Positions 1-8,746 of a DNA stretch of 17,813 nt are shown here, piece after piece; positions within the stretch are counted from its first letter, which is position 1, and each line of letters opens with the position of its first letter. Origin of the DNA: an uncultured Methanobrevibacter sp. Lineage in GTDB: Archaea > Methanobacteriota > Methanobacteria > Methanobacteriales > Methanobacteriaceae. The position numbers were made by a program, and so were the translations under genes. The notes beneath the pieces were generated by a model. The model was not told the DNA's origin, did not search any database, and saw only the letters and a program-made list of their open reading frames with translations. Where the stretch lies: the NCBI GenBank assembly GCA_946611495.1, contig CAMODR010000003.1:1-17813 (forward strand), read 5' to 3'.

Positions 1-969
1 GCAAATTCTGGCAATTCTAACCCGGCAAATTCTGAAGAATCATACAGTAGCAATTCCAATGAAGAAATCAAAATTCCATCATCTGGTGAAGAAACTTTTA
101 ATCCCATCAATAAATATGAAAGCATTTTTCAAGTAACAAGCATTAGTAACATTGCATTATTCAAGCAGAAAAAATTAAATTCCAGAATTTATTATAACCT
201 TTTAGATGATCTAATGGATGGCATTTTAAGAAAAGTGGATAAAGATTCAGAAGACTCTTTATATGCTAAAATTACGCAGTTTGTTTCCTGTTTTGCTGAA
301 ATTCAATATGATTCCATAAATCATGCGGAAGGATTGTATTCATGTAATGTAATTAAAATAGATGAAAAAGGAGAAACAATTAAAAATATAGCTACATTAA
401 TCCATGAGTTGGCACATCATTTATTTTCTGAAATATTCGAACTTTCATTAATGTATTTATTCGATTCAGAAAAAACTGATGCAATAGAAGCATTAGCATG
501 GTATTCTCTTAATTTCAAAGAGACATATCACTTATCTAATGAATATTGTGCGCATACTGTTGAAAATTATTTTATGCCTGCACAATATAATAATTTCGAA
601 TCGTTCAATAGGGTTTTGAAAAATTTCGATTTATCAAAAAATGAAGACATGGAAAATATTTATTTTGCAGCAAAACTTGGAAACACCTTTGCTCAAGATA
701 TTATCTACATGTTAAATCAATTTTTTGATGATAAATTAAAAAGGGAAATAAAAAAACAGTTTATTTCGGATGGTTATGTTTTTTGTTCTTTTGGAGGCAC
801 TGAATTCAAAACTTATGATTTTTTTGATGATGTGGATAAATTCAATCAAATCAATTTAATATTATCTGAAAGCATAATTTATATAAAAACTCATTTTGCA
901 ATTTTTGATTTAATCAATTACAAGAATGTTTTCAGTAAAGTAAATAAAAGATTTAATTATTCCATCTGA
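1..969 (+). CDS. Zinc metallopeptidase, ImmA/IrrE-like (partial, 5' end outside window)
   Basis: The reading frame is open from base 1, so the true start lies upstream; an internal ATG at 214 would cut the domain and has no ribosome site. The first 22 or so visible residues are a Ser/Asn-rich linker. A zinc-binding HELAHH motif lies at 403-420, with the two His and the Glu expected of a zincin. About 46 residues later comes an NEYCAHTVENYFMP segment at 538-579, where Glu (541-543) is placed like the third zinc ligand of ImmA-type (M78) peptidases, which carry a similar E-x-x-A-x-x-F-M-P helix. The C-terminal 120 residues are helical and unrecognised. By analogy with neighbours, the missing N-terminus probably holds a zinc ribbon ahead of the Asn/Ser linker. 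ImmA-type enzymes cleave repressors, but the substrate here is unknown. The gene ends inside the last codons of the convergent gene. Confidence 0.8.
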   Translation, partial: ANSGNSNPANSEESYSSNSNEEIKIPSSGEETFNPINKYESIFQVTSISNIALFKQKKLNSRIYYNLLDDLMDGILRKVDKDSEDSLYAKITQFVSCFAEIQYDSINHAEGLYSCNVIKIDEKGETIKNIATLIHELAHHLFSEIFELSLMYLFDSEKTDAIEALAWYSLNFKETYHLSNEYCAHTVENYFMPAQYNNFESFNRVLKNFDLSKNEDMENIYFAAKLGNTFAQDIIYMLNQFFDDKLKREIKKQFISDGYVFCSFGGTEFKTYDFFDDVDKFNQINLILSESIIYIKTHFAIFDLINYKNVFSKVNKRFNYSI

Positions 970-1715
970 CCCAATATTGCTGCTTTAAGTAAAAAACCAT
1001 AAAATGGTGTTTTTCCACTTTGATCGTCCACTTGGTAAGTAAGGATAATATTATCAAGATTAGCAAAATATTCTGTCTTTTGCTTGTTATCTCTTTGAAT
1101 GCCAATAGCATCTTTATAATCAGTTATGGATAATATTTTGTTTAAATTATAATTTATTAGTTTCATGGACCCGGAAAAAATCAGCCTTTTATTTGTTATT
1201 GTCAATGTTCCCCTGTCAATATCTTGGATTTCCTCATGAGACATGCTTCTGTGTGATACTCCTCCTAATCTTAATGAAAATCCTTTGGCGATTCTGATTG
1301 TCGGACCGCCATATCCTCCAACAGATGTTCGTATTGAACGGGGTTCTTTAAGAGTGACATTATGTAACACTAAAACTGGGGTTTCTGATCTTTTGAGAAT
1401 TATTGGGCAGCCGTCGGTAGGTAATGGCAGATTTCCTTCATAAATCTGCTGGCCTAGCCATTCAAGATTGTTGATGGGAATATTGTTGTTTCTGTTATTT
1501 CCAGCAGTATTGTTTCTTGCATTATTATTGCCTTCGGCATTATTGTTTCTTGCATTAGAGTTGGAAGCATTATCCTGGGCATTATTGTTTGATGCATGAT
1601 TATGGGTGTTGTTATTACGGCTAGAATTATCCTCTTCTAAATTATTTCCGCAATTTACACAAAAACGAGCCCCGTCTTTATTCATGAATCCACATCTTGA
1701 ACATTTAATTATCAT
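957..1715 (-). CDS. Zinc-ribbon protein with Asn-rich linker and PH-like domain
   Basis: The 252-residue product begins with a compact zinc ribbon (Cys5, Cys8, Cys19, Cys22). A low-complexity linker of about 50 residues follows, almost only Asn, Ala, Ser and Arg (residues 29-78). The C-terminal half (about 84-226) matches a common prokaryotic PH-like domain: residues 133-138 read GGYGGP, then RIAKG, then GTLTITNKRLIF at 169-180, a strand pair typical of that fold, then a K-I-L-S-I strand. No transmembrane segment is visible, so it should be cytosolic. PH-like domains usually bind protein or lipid, and nothing shows which applies here. The ATG at 1713-1715 has an AGGT element seven bases upstream. 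The stop lies inside the end of the metallopeptidase gene, giving a 13-base tail-to-tail overlap. Function is not known beyond a likely adaptor role. Confidence 0.88.
   Translation of the reverse strand: MIIKCSRCGFMNKDGARFCVNCGNNLEEDNSSRNNNTHNHASNNNAQDNASNSNARNNNAEGNNNARNNTAGNNRNNNIPINNLEWLGQQIYEGNLPLPTDGCPIILKRSETPVLVLHNVTLKEPRSIRTSVGGYGGPTIRIAKGFSLRLGGVSHRSMSHEEIQDIDRGTLTITNKRLIFSGSMKLINYNLNKILSITDYKDAIGIQRDNKQKTEYFANLDNIILTYQVDDQSGKTPFYGFLLKAAILGQME
1498..1620. repeat. Imperfect tandem repeats encoding an Asn/Ala linker
   Basis: The stretch coding for the Asn-rich linker is made of short imperfect repeats. The clearest is a 16-base direct repeat, ATTGTTTCTTGCATTA, at 1509-1524 and 1542-1557, 33 bases apart. 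Such repeats can expand or contract by replication slippage, so linker length probably varies between strains. Confidence 0.7.
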
Positions 1716-1788
1716 ATTATTACCTATGTGTGATATTTATATATGAATTTTAATATATTATTATATATAATTTTGTCGGAGCATTTTC
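1716..1788. promoter_or_regulatory. Divergent promoter region with crossed TATA boxes
   Basis: Only 73 bases separate the two divergent genes. TTTATATAT at 1736-1744 is about 50 bases upstream of the giant gene's ATG. The self-complementary TTATATATAA at 1761-1770 is about 50 bases upstream of the minus-strand zinc-ribbon gene. With the usual archaeal spacing of about 25 bases from TATA to transcription start, each box would serve the gene further from it, giving leaders of about 25 bases. A GGAG element at 1778-1781 fits the ATG at 1789. The pairing of boxes with genes is inferred from spacing. Confidence 0.5.
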
Positions 1789-4700
1789 ATGATAGAATCT
1801 AAAGAAAATCTATTAAAAACTAACGAGTTGAATGATAAACTACTTAAACTCGAAAGCTTTTTGCATTTTAAATGGGATAATTTTTCAATTCCCATAATTG
1901 ATGTTGATTTTTTTGACTTGTTTTCCAGATTAGTCATTAATAAAAACACTTTCAAATTTAGTTATGAGCTTTCAAAAAATGAGTTGAAAACTCTTGTTGA
2001 TACTGGTGAAGTAACTGACCGTAAGGAATTAGATAAAATAAAAATAGCTCTTTCAAGAATGGACAGATTAAGTTTTGAAGAATATCTGTCACAGAACACT
2101 CTCGCTATTTTTAAAAATCCTGAATTCTACATCAGCACATTAAATGATTCCCTATTGCACACACCATTGAATAAAAATGATTTGAACAATAATTTGAACT
2201 TGATTAATTTAAAAAATAAAAAGATGCTCAATGAAAACGGTTTGTCTAATCTGTATCTGGCTCTGGGATTCCTTGCTTCCAGTGATTTCAATGCTCCATT
2301 AATTTTTATTCCGGTAAAACTTGAAAAAGAAAATGATGATTTTGAATTATCCTATGATTCACATGATAAAATACGTTTAAACACATCTCTTGAACTTGAA
2401 TTGAAAGAGAAAGGTATTGATTTGCCACAAATGGATATCAGATTGGAATCAGATATGATTTCATACCTGACAAGTGTGAATAAACTATGCAAGATTGAAC
2501 CATTTGTAACACTGGGATTATTTGATTTTACAGTTCCTATTGCTTTCAATGATTTAAATGAATTCAGTGAATCCGAAGAATTGGATAATATTTTAAATGG
2601 TTGCGATAAGACATTTCATTTTGATGAAAGTAAAATAGATTTAATTGATGAGCATGATTCATATAATGTTCTCGATGCTGATTCATCACAAATTTCCGCA
2701 ATAAGAGAAGCTTTGCTTGGGGGTAATTTGTTTATCGATGCTCCTTCATCTTCAAACAAAACTGACACCATAATTAATTTAATTTCAGAAATCGTTGCTA
2801 ATAAAAAAACAGTTTTATATATTTCTGATAAATTGAATGAGATTCGTGAAATTGAAGATAAATTGTCCGAATTAGGTCTTAAGAATCTCTGTCTCGATTT
2901 ATATGGGAACAATTATGATTATCAAAAGCTTATTGAAGAAATCATGCACGCTTCCAGGAATATTCCACAAATGGAATATGATGAAAATTACATTAATTCT
3001 AAATTAAACGAGCTGAATAAATCAAAAAGAGAATTAGCCGAGTATAGTGATTTTATCAATACTCCATATAAAAATACGGGGATAACTCCTTATGGATTAA
3101 TGGGCATTATAGAAAATGGTTACCGTCAAGGATTAGATGAATTCGAAATGAAGAATCTGTCTGATCTTTCAGAAGAAGAATGCCTGAAAATGAATGATGA
3201 TTTTACTGAATTATCTGAATTTTATGCAAATAAGATTTATCCCGCTTCAGAAAATAAATTTAACTATATCCTTGTTGATGACAATGCAGAAAATCAATTA
3301 GAAGATATTATTTCATCCATTCATGATATTGAAAGAGATATGAGAGAACTGATTGAAGTTAATGAGGAACTCCATGAGAAGTTCGGAATTGAAAAACTTG
3401 AAAAACTTAATGACTATGAAAACCACTTGGAAAAATTGAAATCTCTTGAAAACAGTCCTCAATTAATGGGTGATGATTTTGAGGGCCTGAAAGACTATGT
3501 GGATTCATTGAATGATTTTCAGATTAAAACAAAGGAATTCGGAACCATTGAAAATCTGGAGAAAATGCTTTTGGTAGATGTTTATAATACTCGGCTTGAT
3601 TTGGAAAATCATTTGAATGAATTAATTAATCTCGATGAGTCCATATCCAAACTGTTTCTATTGCTTGAGGAATTCAAATCAAAAGTTTCAGATGCGGGTA
3701 TAAACAATGTAAAGTCAATTAGGGAAGTTGAAGAGATTGAGGGTGATTTGGATGTATTGGATAAAAATCCCGCAATCCTTTCTGATGAAGAAAACATGAA
3801 ATCATTTGTTGAGGATATGGAGAAATATCAAAGTGAATGTGAGGCAAATTCTCCTGAAGATTTATTGACAACCATTGATAATATTTCAAAAGCAACATTA
3901 AGCTCTACAACAGAACAGCTTAAAGGATTAACTTCATATCATAAAAATGTCCGTGAAGTCGACACTGCGATTGATGAGTTGAATGCTTTAAAAAATGTAA
4001 TTGGTTTAAATTGTTTTAAATCTGTAAATGGCCTTAAAGAAGATCTTCAAAAAACAGATGTTCTGAGGTCATCCCCTGTAATCGTTGAAGATGAAAATGC
4101 TATTGATGAGTTCATTAGTTTGTTTAAAAGAGGTTCAAATGAATTTGGCGATTATGATTATTCTCATTATTATTCTCAGATTAATTCTGAAGTTGATGAA
4201 ATACAAGATAATATTATTAATGAAGTCTCTCAAACAAGAATATTGGAAAATAACCTACCTGCTATTAAATCAGAAATAAAAAACATTTCGGATAATGTTA
4301 ACAGGTTAAGCAATTTACTCAACATTAAACCGATTAATTCACTTAGAGAAATTGACGAATATTGTGATAATGTTGGAATTCTATTAAAAAATCCTATTGT
4401 AATTCCAAGTAGTGAAAAACCACAAATTTTTGCATATGTTACATTACTTGAGGATATTATAAATAAAGCAGCATATACAAAATTAGATTTGGATGAAGTT
4501 AATGATTTAATCAAAAAAATTATTGCATTTGATAAAAAAATTAATCAATCACATTTTGATTACAGAGTATTTAATTTGGATTTCAAAGAACTATCTTTAA
4601 ATTTTTCTGAGTATAGTGCTAAATTATCTAGTTCACCAATTCAATCTCCGTTAAGTCCGGATAATTTAAATGAAATGCTTGAGGAGTTTTCTAACTTACA

Positions 4701-7700
4701 TCAAAAAATGTTTAAGAATCCTTTAGGCCGCTATGGAAAACTTAAAAGGGAATTTAAATCTTATTATAGAATTACGCCTCCCGATGATGATGGAGTAATA
4801 TGCAGCGATTATAAAAAGTATATAAAAATTGAGGAAGATATACATAGTGTTAAAAATACATTGCTTGTTTATTATAAATCAGATAAATCTATGAGCAATG
4901 CTCAATTTAAATCAGTATTGGAAAATTTGACTAGTCTTAAAGATGAATATGGGGATATCAAAAAAGAGATAGATGTAAAGCTGAAGGAGACAGATTTCAA
5001 TAGTCAAAATATGGATTTTGATGAAACCTTAAATTATCTGGTTTCAATAAAATTAAAACTGACAGACATTCAGAGCTTATCTAAGGATGCTCAATCTGCT
5101 GCAACTGCTAAAGAAAAAAGAGGTTCAGCATTCGACAGCATAAAATCCGCTTTTAACTTCAACTCAAAATCAATCAATATACACTCATTGTTAAAAAAAT
5201 ATTTCCCAAAGACTTATTTTTATTTGGATACTGATCTGGATGATTTGTATGATGAATGTCTGATTAAGGAAGATTATGATAAACTGTTGAAAAACGGATT
5301 CTTTGAAGAAGATTCTCCAGATAAGGCTGATAAAAATAAAAATGAAGTTAAAAATATTTTAGAGTCTGTTGAACACTCTAAAACAAAATGTTATTATATT
5401 TTGAAATTAATTAAACAAAATATTGAAGTCTCTGGAACTCAATTGGACATGACATTAATAAGTAAAAGTTCATTTGCATATTTAATAGGATACTTCGATG
5501 ATTTATCTGATGAAATTAAAAGTGCTAATGATTTATTTAATGGAGTTCGCGAAAATTATAAAATCGATGAAATAGACAAAATTATTGAAAATTACGAGAA
5601 ATTGAATAGTCTCAAATATCTTGGAGAATTTGTAAAAACCGAGGCTTGTGGTAAATCATTATTTGAAAATGCAGATTATTTTAAATTACTCAATGAATTT
5701 AATTCAATGGAAGAGAGATATTCTCTATTAATTAATAGATATTTCCAAAATATATGGACAGGCAAATCAACATCCTTAGACGATTTACAGGATGCTTTTG
5801 AAAATAATAAGGAATTTACAAAACTCTATCATGATGGTTTTTACTCTGATGCTGTTTTTAAATTCCTTGAGAAACCACCATATACAATTCAATCAGTAAT
5901 CGATAAGTTGAATTCAAAATGTGCTGAGATTTCTCAAAAAACAAAAGATTTGAATGGACAATCAGTTTTCTATAAATGTGATTTGGAAGAAATTGATTTT
6001 GAAGAGTATCAAAATAAAAACAAGGAGGTTTTAGGGACTCTTGAGTTGTTAAATCGTTATGATTTAATTTATGGCAATTATGATGAAATAATTAATTTTG
6101 ATGAAAAGGCCGATTTTGAATCACTTGATTTGGTTAATCAGTTAGATAAAGATTTAAATAAACTTTATAATGATTCTGCTGTAATAAAATATGAAATATC
6201 TTTTGAAAGTCAGAATAATCTGGATAAAATAACTGAAATAAAAAATGACTTTATCAAGTTGGTTCGTTTGAGAAATTCCATTGAAGAAAGAACTGAAATA
6301 ATTCAAAATCATTTTGAAAATATATGGGACGGGCCAAATACTGACATTTCACTAATTAAAAATAAAATAGGGATTGACAAATCATTTACTAAAAATTATG
6401 ATGTTGTTTTCTCACAAAAAACCGTTCAATCAATTAATGATGATGAACATTCATTTGACAATTATAAAAATGAATTCATGTCCCTTTTTGAGTCAATAAA
6501 GACTCAACTAACAATGCTTGCTTCAAATCCAATTATTTCAAAAGAATTTGGAAGCGAATTGGAGAATACAAGCTTTGATACAATTTATCAAAAAGCGTCA
6601 GATATTCAAAATGACATAAATTATCTTAATTCCCTATTCAATCAGCTAAAATTAAGTAACTCTTTTAATTTGGATGAAATCACATCAGATGTTGATATTT
6701 TAGATAATATTATCCAATCAAAACTTATTATATGTTTAAATGAAAATTTAGACGATTTAAATGCATCAAATGAAAAATTAAAAACCATATTAAAAAATCA
6801 TAATGAATTGCAATCAATTAAAAAGGCTCTTGATGAAAAATCAATTGATTCAAAGTATTTCGAAGATATCGATAATGGTTATGAAACATCTGTCAGCCTT
6901 TTAAATCAACGGCTGAATAATAATAAAACTTATGAAGAGTTATTCAATGAAGGGTTCTTTTCCAATAAAACCGATGAAGCTCTAAGTGTTAAATCAAAAT
7001 TCTTTGAATTGGAGGATTTAATTTCAAAACTAGAAGATTATTCCAAGCATTCAGTTGATTCATTAGAGACTGTTGATTTGATGCACACGGAAAAAAGAAT
7101 TTATCTTAACAAGTCACTTGATGATGTATTGAGTTATGCGGCATTCCTAGAAGATAATATTAATCCTTTAAAAGATTGGATTAAATTTAGAATATTGTCT
7201 AAAAATCTTGACAATGAAATATGTTCTGAATTAATAAAAGCTTTATATGATGATGACATCGAACTTGAATCAATTAACCAGATATTCACATACAACTTTG
7301 CAAGAAACTTATTCAATGAAATTAAGCATGAACATGCATTTATTCATGATGAAAACATCGAGAAATATATTGATCTGGATAGAAAAGTCATGGGACTTAA
7401 CAGATTTAGAGTTCTAAAAGAATATGTGGATGCAAGACCAAATATTGAAAACATGGAATTTGATGATTCCAAATCAATGAAACAATACAGAGCATATGAT
7501 AAATTTAATGATTTGCGATTAAATGATAATAGAAGCATAACTGAAGTTTTTGATAAGTCTATTGATTATATTAAGGTTATAAAACCAGTTTTCATTACAA
7601 CTCCATCTTCAGTTTTCAAATATTTATCCTCCTGTGACTTTGATTATGTAATTTTTAGTGATGTAGGTCAAATCCAGACAGAATATGCGGTTACAACTCT

Positions 7701-8733
7701 TTTAAGAGGAGCGAATAAAATTGTTGTTGGCGATTCCAGACAATCAGATATCGGCTTCACAAACTTTATAAAAGATAGATTCAAAACAAAATCCCTTGAA
7801 TTGTGTCATGCCAATTCATCATTTTCCAAGAATAGAATGTGGGCATGTCCTAATCAAAAACCAAGTCTGGAAATAATTGATGTTGATGAGTCCATTTATG
7901 ATGTATCCTCCAAAGTCAATGAGCAAGAAGCGATTAAGATTGTTGATCTGGCTATTAATCATGTTAATGAATATGGGTTTGATAAGACACTTGGAATAAT
8001 TGCATTTACAGAATCACAAAGGGATCGCATAATTGAATTGCTTCTTGAAAAATTAGAAAATTGGCCTGAACTGGTTGAATATTTCAATCCTTTAGATTCT
8101 TTCTATGTAAAATATATTGATGATGTTTATGAAAGCCGTGATGTCATATTGGCAAGTTTAACTTATGGTTTTGACAGTGATGATGTTTTGAATATCGATT
8201 TTGAAAGTGAAAATAATCATGTCATTAACAATCTTTTGACAAAATCATTGGAAAAAACCATTGTTTTAGCTAATTTCAAGCAAAAAGACATTGCTGAAGG
8301 TAATAGTCTCAGATTATTGTTTGAAAATCCGACAACTGACAGTCAGACAGACTCTGAATTATCTTTATTTGAACAATGCATTTATGATTATTTAAGGGAT
8401 AATGGATTTGCAGTTGAAAGGGAGTTAGTTGATTTCACGGTTAATGATACATCAATCGAATGTGAAGGAGAAAACTTCAATAAATTCAAAACTGTGAGGG
8501 ATAAATTTAGAATTCACAAAGAATTATTGGAAAGCATTGGATGGAAGTCATTCCATATATGTTCTGCGGATTGGATTGATAACAGGGATAGCTATCAAAA
8601 CAAACTATTGGATGCAGTCAATTCCACAATCAAATTAGAAACTGAAGAAAATTTCTCACTTGATGAAGATTTCGAATTTGATTTTGAAAATGAAGATGAG
8701 ATAACAATAAATGAATTGAAAGAACTTTTATGA
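1789..8733 (+). CDS. Giant DUF4011 / SF1 helicase-like / MTES_1575 nuclease-like protein with degenerate motor
   Basis: The 2314-residue product has the layout of DUF4011-type helicases. The DUF4011-like core is near residues 148-178 (LYLALGFL, then APLIFIPVKL). The Q-motif DSSQISAI is kept, and motif Ia is recognisable (VLYISDK). The usual GPPGTGKS loop reads APSSSNKT at 318-325. The second half carries the Walker B position as SDVGQ (1957-1961, normally DEASQ), GDSRQ at 1981-1985 (kept), YESRD at 2114-2118 where QGDERD is expected, and TKSLEK at 2151 where TRAREK is expected. Residues 2194-2283 resemble the MTES_1575/Vsr-like nuclease, with IECEG where IECDG is usual. An acidic tail follows. 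About 1500 residues of helical repeats separate motifs Ia and II. ATP hydrolysis therefore looks lost or strongly altered (inference). The ATG is the only start after an in-frame stop at 1768, with GGAG eight bases ahead. Related DUF4011-helicase-Vsr proteins are known as candidate antiphage factors. Confidence 0.85.
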   Translation: MIESKENLLKTNELNDKLLKLESFLHFKWDNFSIPIIDVDFFDLFSRLVINKNTFKFSYELSKNELKTLVDTGEVTDRKELDKIKIALSRMDRLSFEEYLSQNTLAIFKNPEFYISTLNDSLLHTPLNKNDLNNNLNLINLKNKKMLNENGLSNLYLALGFLASSDFNAPLIFIPVKLEKENDDFELSYDSHDKIRLNTSLELELKEKGIDLPQMDIRLESDMISYLTSVNKLCKIEPFVTLGLFDFTVPIAFNDLNEFSESEELDNILNGCDKTFHFDESKIDLIDEHDSYNVLDADSSQISAIREALLGGNLFIDAPSSSNKTDTIINLISEIVANKKTVLYISDKLNEIREIEDKLSELGLKNLCLDLYGNNYDYQKLIEEIMHASRNIPQMEYDENYINSKLNELNKSKRELAEYSDFINTPYKNTGITPYGLMGIIENGYRQGLDEFEMKNLSDLSEEECLKMNDDFTELSEFYANKIYPASENKFNYILVDDNAENQLEDIISSIHDIERDMRELIEVNEELHEKFGIEKLEKLNDYENHLEKLKSLENSPQLMGDDFEGLKDYVDSLNDFQIKTKEFGTIENLEKMLLVDVYNTRLDLENHLNELINLDESISKLFLLLEEFKSKVSDAGINNVKSIREVEEIEGDLDVLDKNPAILSDEENMKSFVEDMEKYQSECEANSPEDLLTTIDNISKATLSSTTEQLKGLTSYHKNVREVDTAIDELNALKNVIGLNCFKSVNGLKEDLQKTDVLRSSPVIVEDENAIDEFISLFKRGSNEFGDYDYSHYYSQINSEVDEIQDNIINEVSQTRILENNLPAIKSEIKNISDNVNRLSNLLNIKPINSLREIDEYCDNVGILLKNPIVIPSSEKPQIFAYVTLLEDIINKAAYTKLDLDEVNDLIKKIIAFDKKINQSHFDYRVFNLDFKELSLNFSEYSAKLSSSPIQSPLSPDNLNEMLEEFSNLHQKMFKNPLGRYGKLKREFKSYYRITPPDDDGVICSDYKKYIKIEEDIHSVKNTLLVYYKSDKSMSNAQFKSVLENLTSLKDEYGDIKKEIDVKLKETDFNSQNMDFDETLNYLVSIKLKLTDIQSLSKDAQSAATAKEKRGSAFDSIKSAFNFNSKSINIHSLLKKYFPKTYFYLDTDLDDLYDECLIKEDYDKLLKNGFFEEDSPDKADKNKNEVKNILESVEHSKTKCYYILKLIKQNIEVSGTQLDMTLISKSSFAYLIGYFDDLSDEIKSANDLFNGVRENYKIDEIDKIIENYEKLNSLKYLGEFVKTEACGKSLFENADYFKLLNEFNSMEERYSLLINRYFQNIWTGKSTSLDDLQDAFENNKEFTKLYHDGFYSDAVFKFLEKPPYTIQSVIDKLNSKCAEISQKTKDLNGQSVFYKCDLEEIDFEEYQNKNKEVLGTLELLNRYDLIYGNYDEIINFDEKADFESLDLVNQLDKDLNKLYNDSAVIKYEISFESQNNLDKITEIKNDFIKLVRLRNSIEERTEIIQNHFENIWDGPNTDISLIKNKIGIDKSFTKNYDVVFSQKTVQSINDDEHSFDNYKNEFMSLFESIKTQLTMLASNPIISKEFGSELENTSFDTIYQKASDIQNDINYLNSLFNQLKLSNSFNLDEITSDVDILDNIIQSKLIICLNENLDDLNASNEKLKTILKNHNELQSIKKALDEKSIDSKYFEDIDNGYETSVSLLNQRLNNNKTYEELFNEGFFSNKTDEALSVKSKFFELEDLISKLEDYSKHSVDSLETVDLMHTEKRIYLNKSLDDVLSYAAFLEDNINPLKDWIKFRILSKNLDNEICSELIKALYDDDIELESINQIFTYNFARNLFNEIKHEHAFIHDENIEKYIDLDRKVMGLNRFRVLKEYVDARPNIENMEFDDSKSMKQYRAYDKFNDLRLNDNRSITEVFDKSIDYIKVIKPVFITTPSSVFKYLSSCDFDYVIFSDVGQIQTEYAVTTLLRGANKIVVGDSRQSDIGFTNFIKDRFKTKSLELCHANSSFSKNRMWACPNQKPSLEIIDVDESIYDVSSKVNEQEAIKIVDLAINHVNEYGFDKTLGIIAFTESQRDRIIELLLEKLENWPELVEYFNPLDSFYVKYIDDVYESRDVILASLTYGFDSDDVLNIDFESENNHVINNLLTKSLEKTIVLANFKQKDIAEGNSLRLLFENPTTDSQTDSELSLFEQCIYDYLRDNGFAVERELVDFTVNDTSIECEGENFNKFKTVRDKFRIHKELLESIGWKSFHICSADWIDNRDSYQNKLLDAVNSTIKLETEENFSLDEDFEFDFENEDEITINELKELL
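3391..4683 (+). repeat. Protein repeat array A (period about 104 residues)
   Basis: Within the giant protein a helical module recurs. Its signature is S-(I/V/L)-(R/K/N)-E-(I/V/L), about ten residues, then an Asn/Ser-Pro pair, an acidic patch and a Phe-containing helix. The Pro of this signature falls at residues 557, 661, 763 and 869, spacings of 104, 102 and 106. A weaker fifth copy has Pro at 950. The copies diverge at the DNA level, so this is an old duplication. The segment is predicted by eye to be mostly coiled coil. Confidence 0.65.
5197..6993 (+). repeat. Protein repeat array B (period about 185 residues)
   Basis: A second kind of module recurs four times in the giant protein. It starts with (K/R)-Y-F or H-F, followed in the better copies by NIW-x-G-x-x-T and, 26 to 34 residues later, G-F-(F/Y). 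The starting aromatic or His residue is at 1138, 1318, 1508 and 1690, giving spacings of 180, 190 and 182. The motif resembles the single segment around W-x-G-x-x-T-D-W seen between motifs Ia and II in ordinary DUF4011 helicases. Array B may therefore have grown by repeated duplication of that segment (inference). Confidence 0.65.
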
Positions 8734-8739
8734 GGGGTG
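8732..8739 (+). promoter_or_regulatory. Ribosome binding site deciding an ATT start
   Basis: GAGGGGTG overlaps the stop codon of the giant gene and stands seven bases before ATT at 8747. It is a good match to a GGAGGTG-type site. No ATG, GTG or TTG lies in frame near it, which is the main argument for the non-standard start of the triple zinc-ribbon gene. Confidence 0.6.
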
Positions 8740-8746
8740 TGATTTT

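Noticed and set aside
214..969. ATG at 214 as start of the metallopeptidase
   Set aside because: The frame is open to base 1 with sensible protein sequence, and there is no ribosome site before 214.
1498..1620. CRISPR-like short repeats
   Set aside because: The repeats are in frame, imperfect, 16 bases or less, and encode an Asn/Ala linker. No unique spacers of regular size occur.
2616..2912. 98-residue minus-strand open frame inside the giant gene
   Set aside because: It is opposite the conserved helicase motif I/Ia region and has no homology or start signals of its own.
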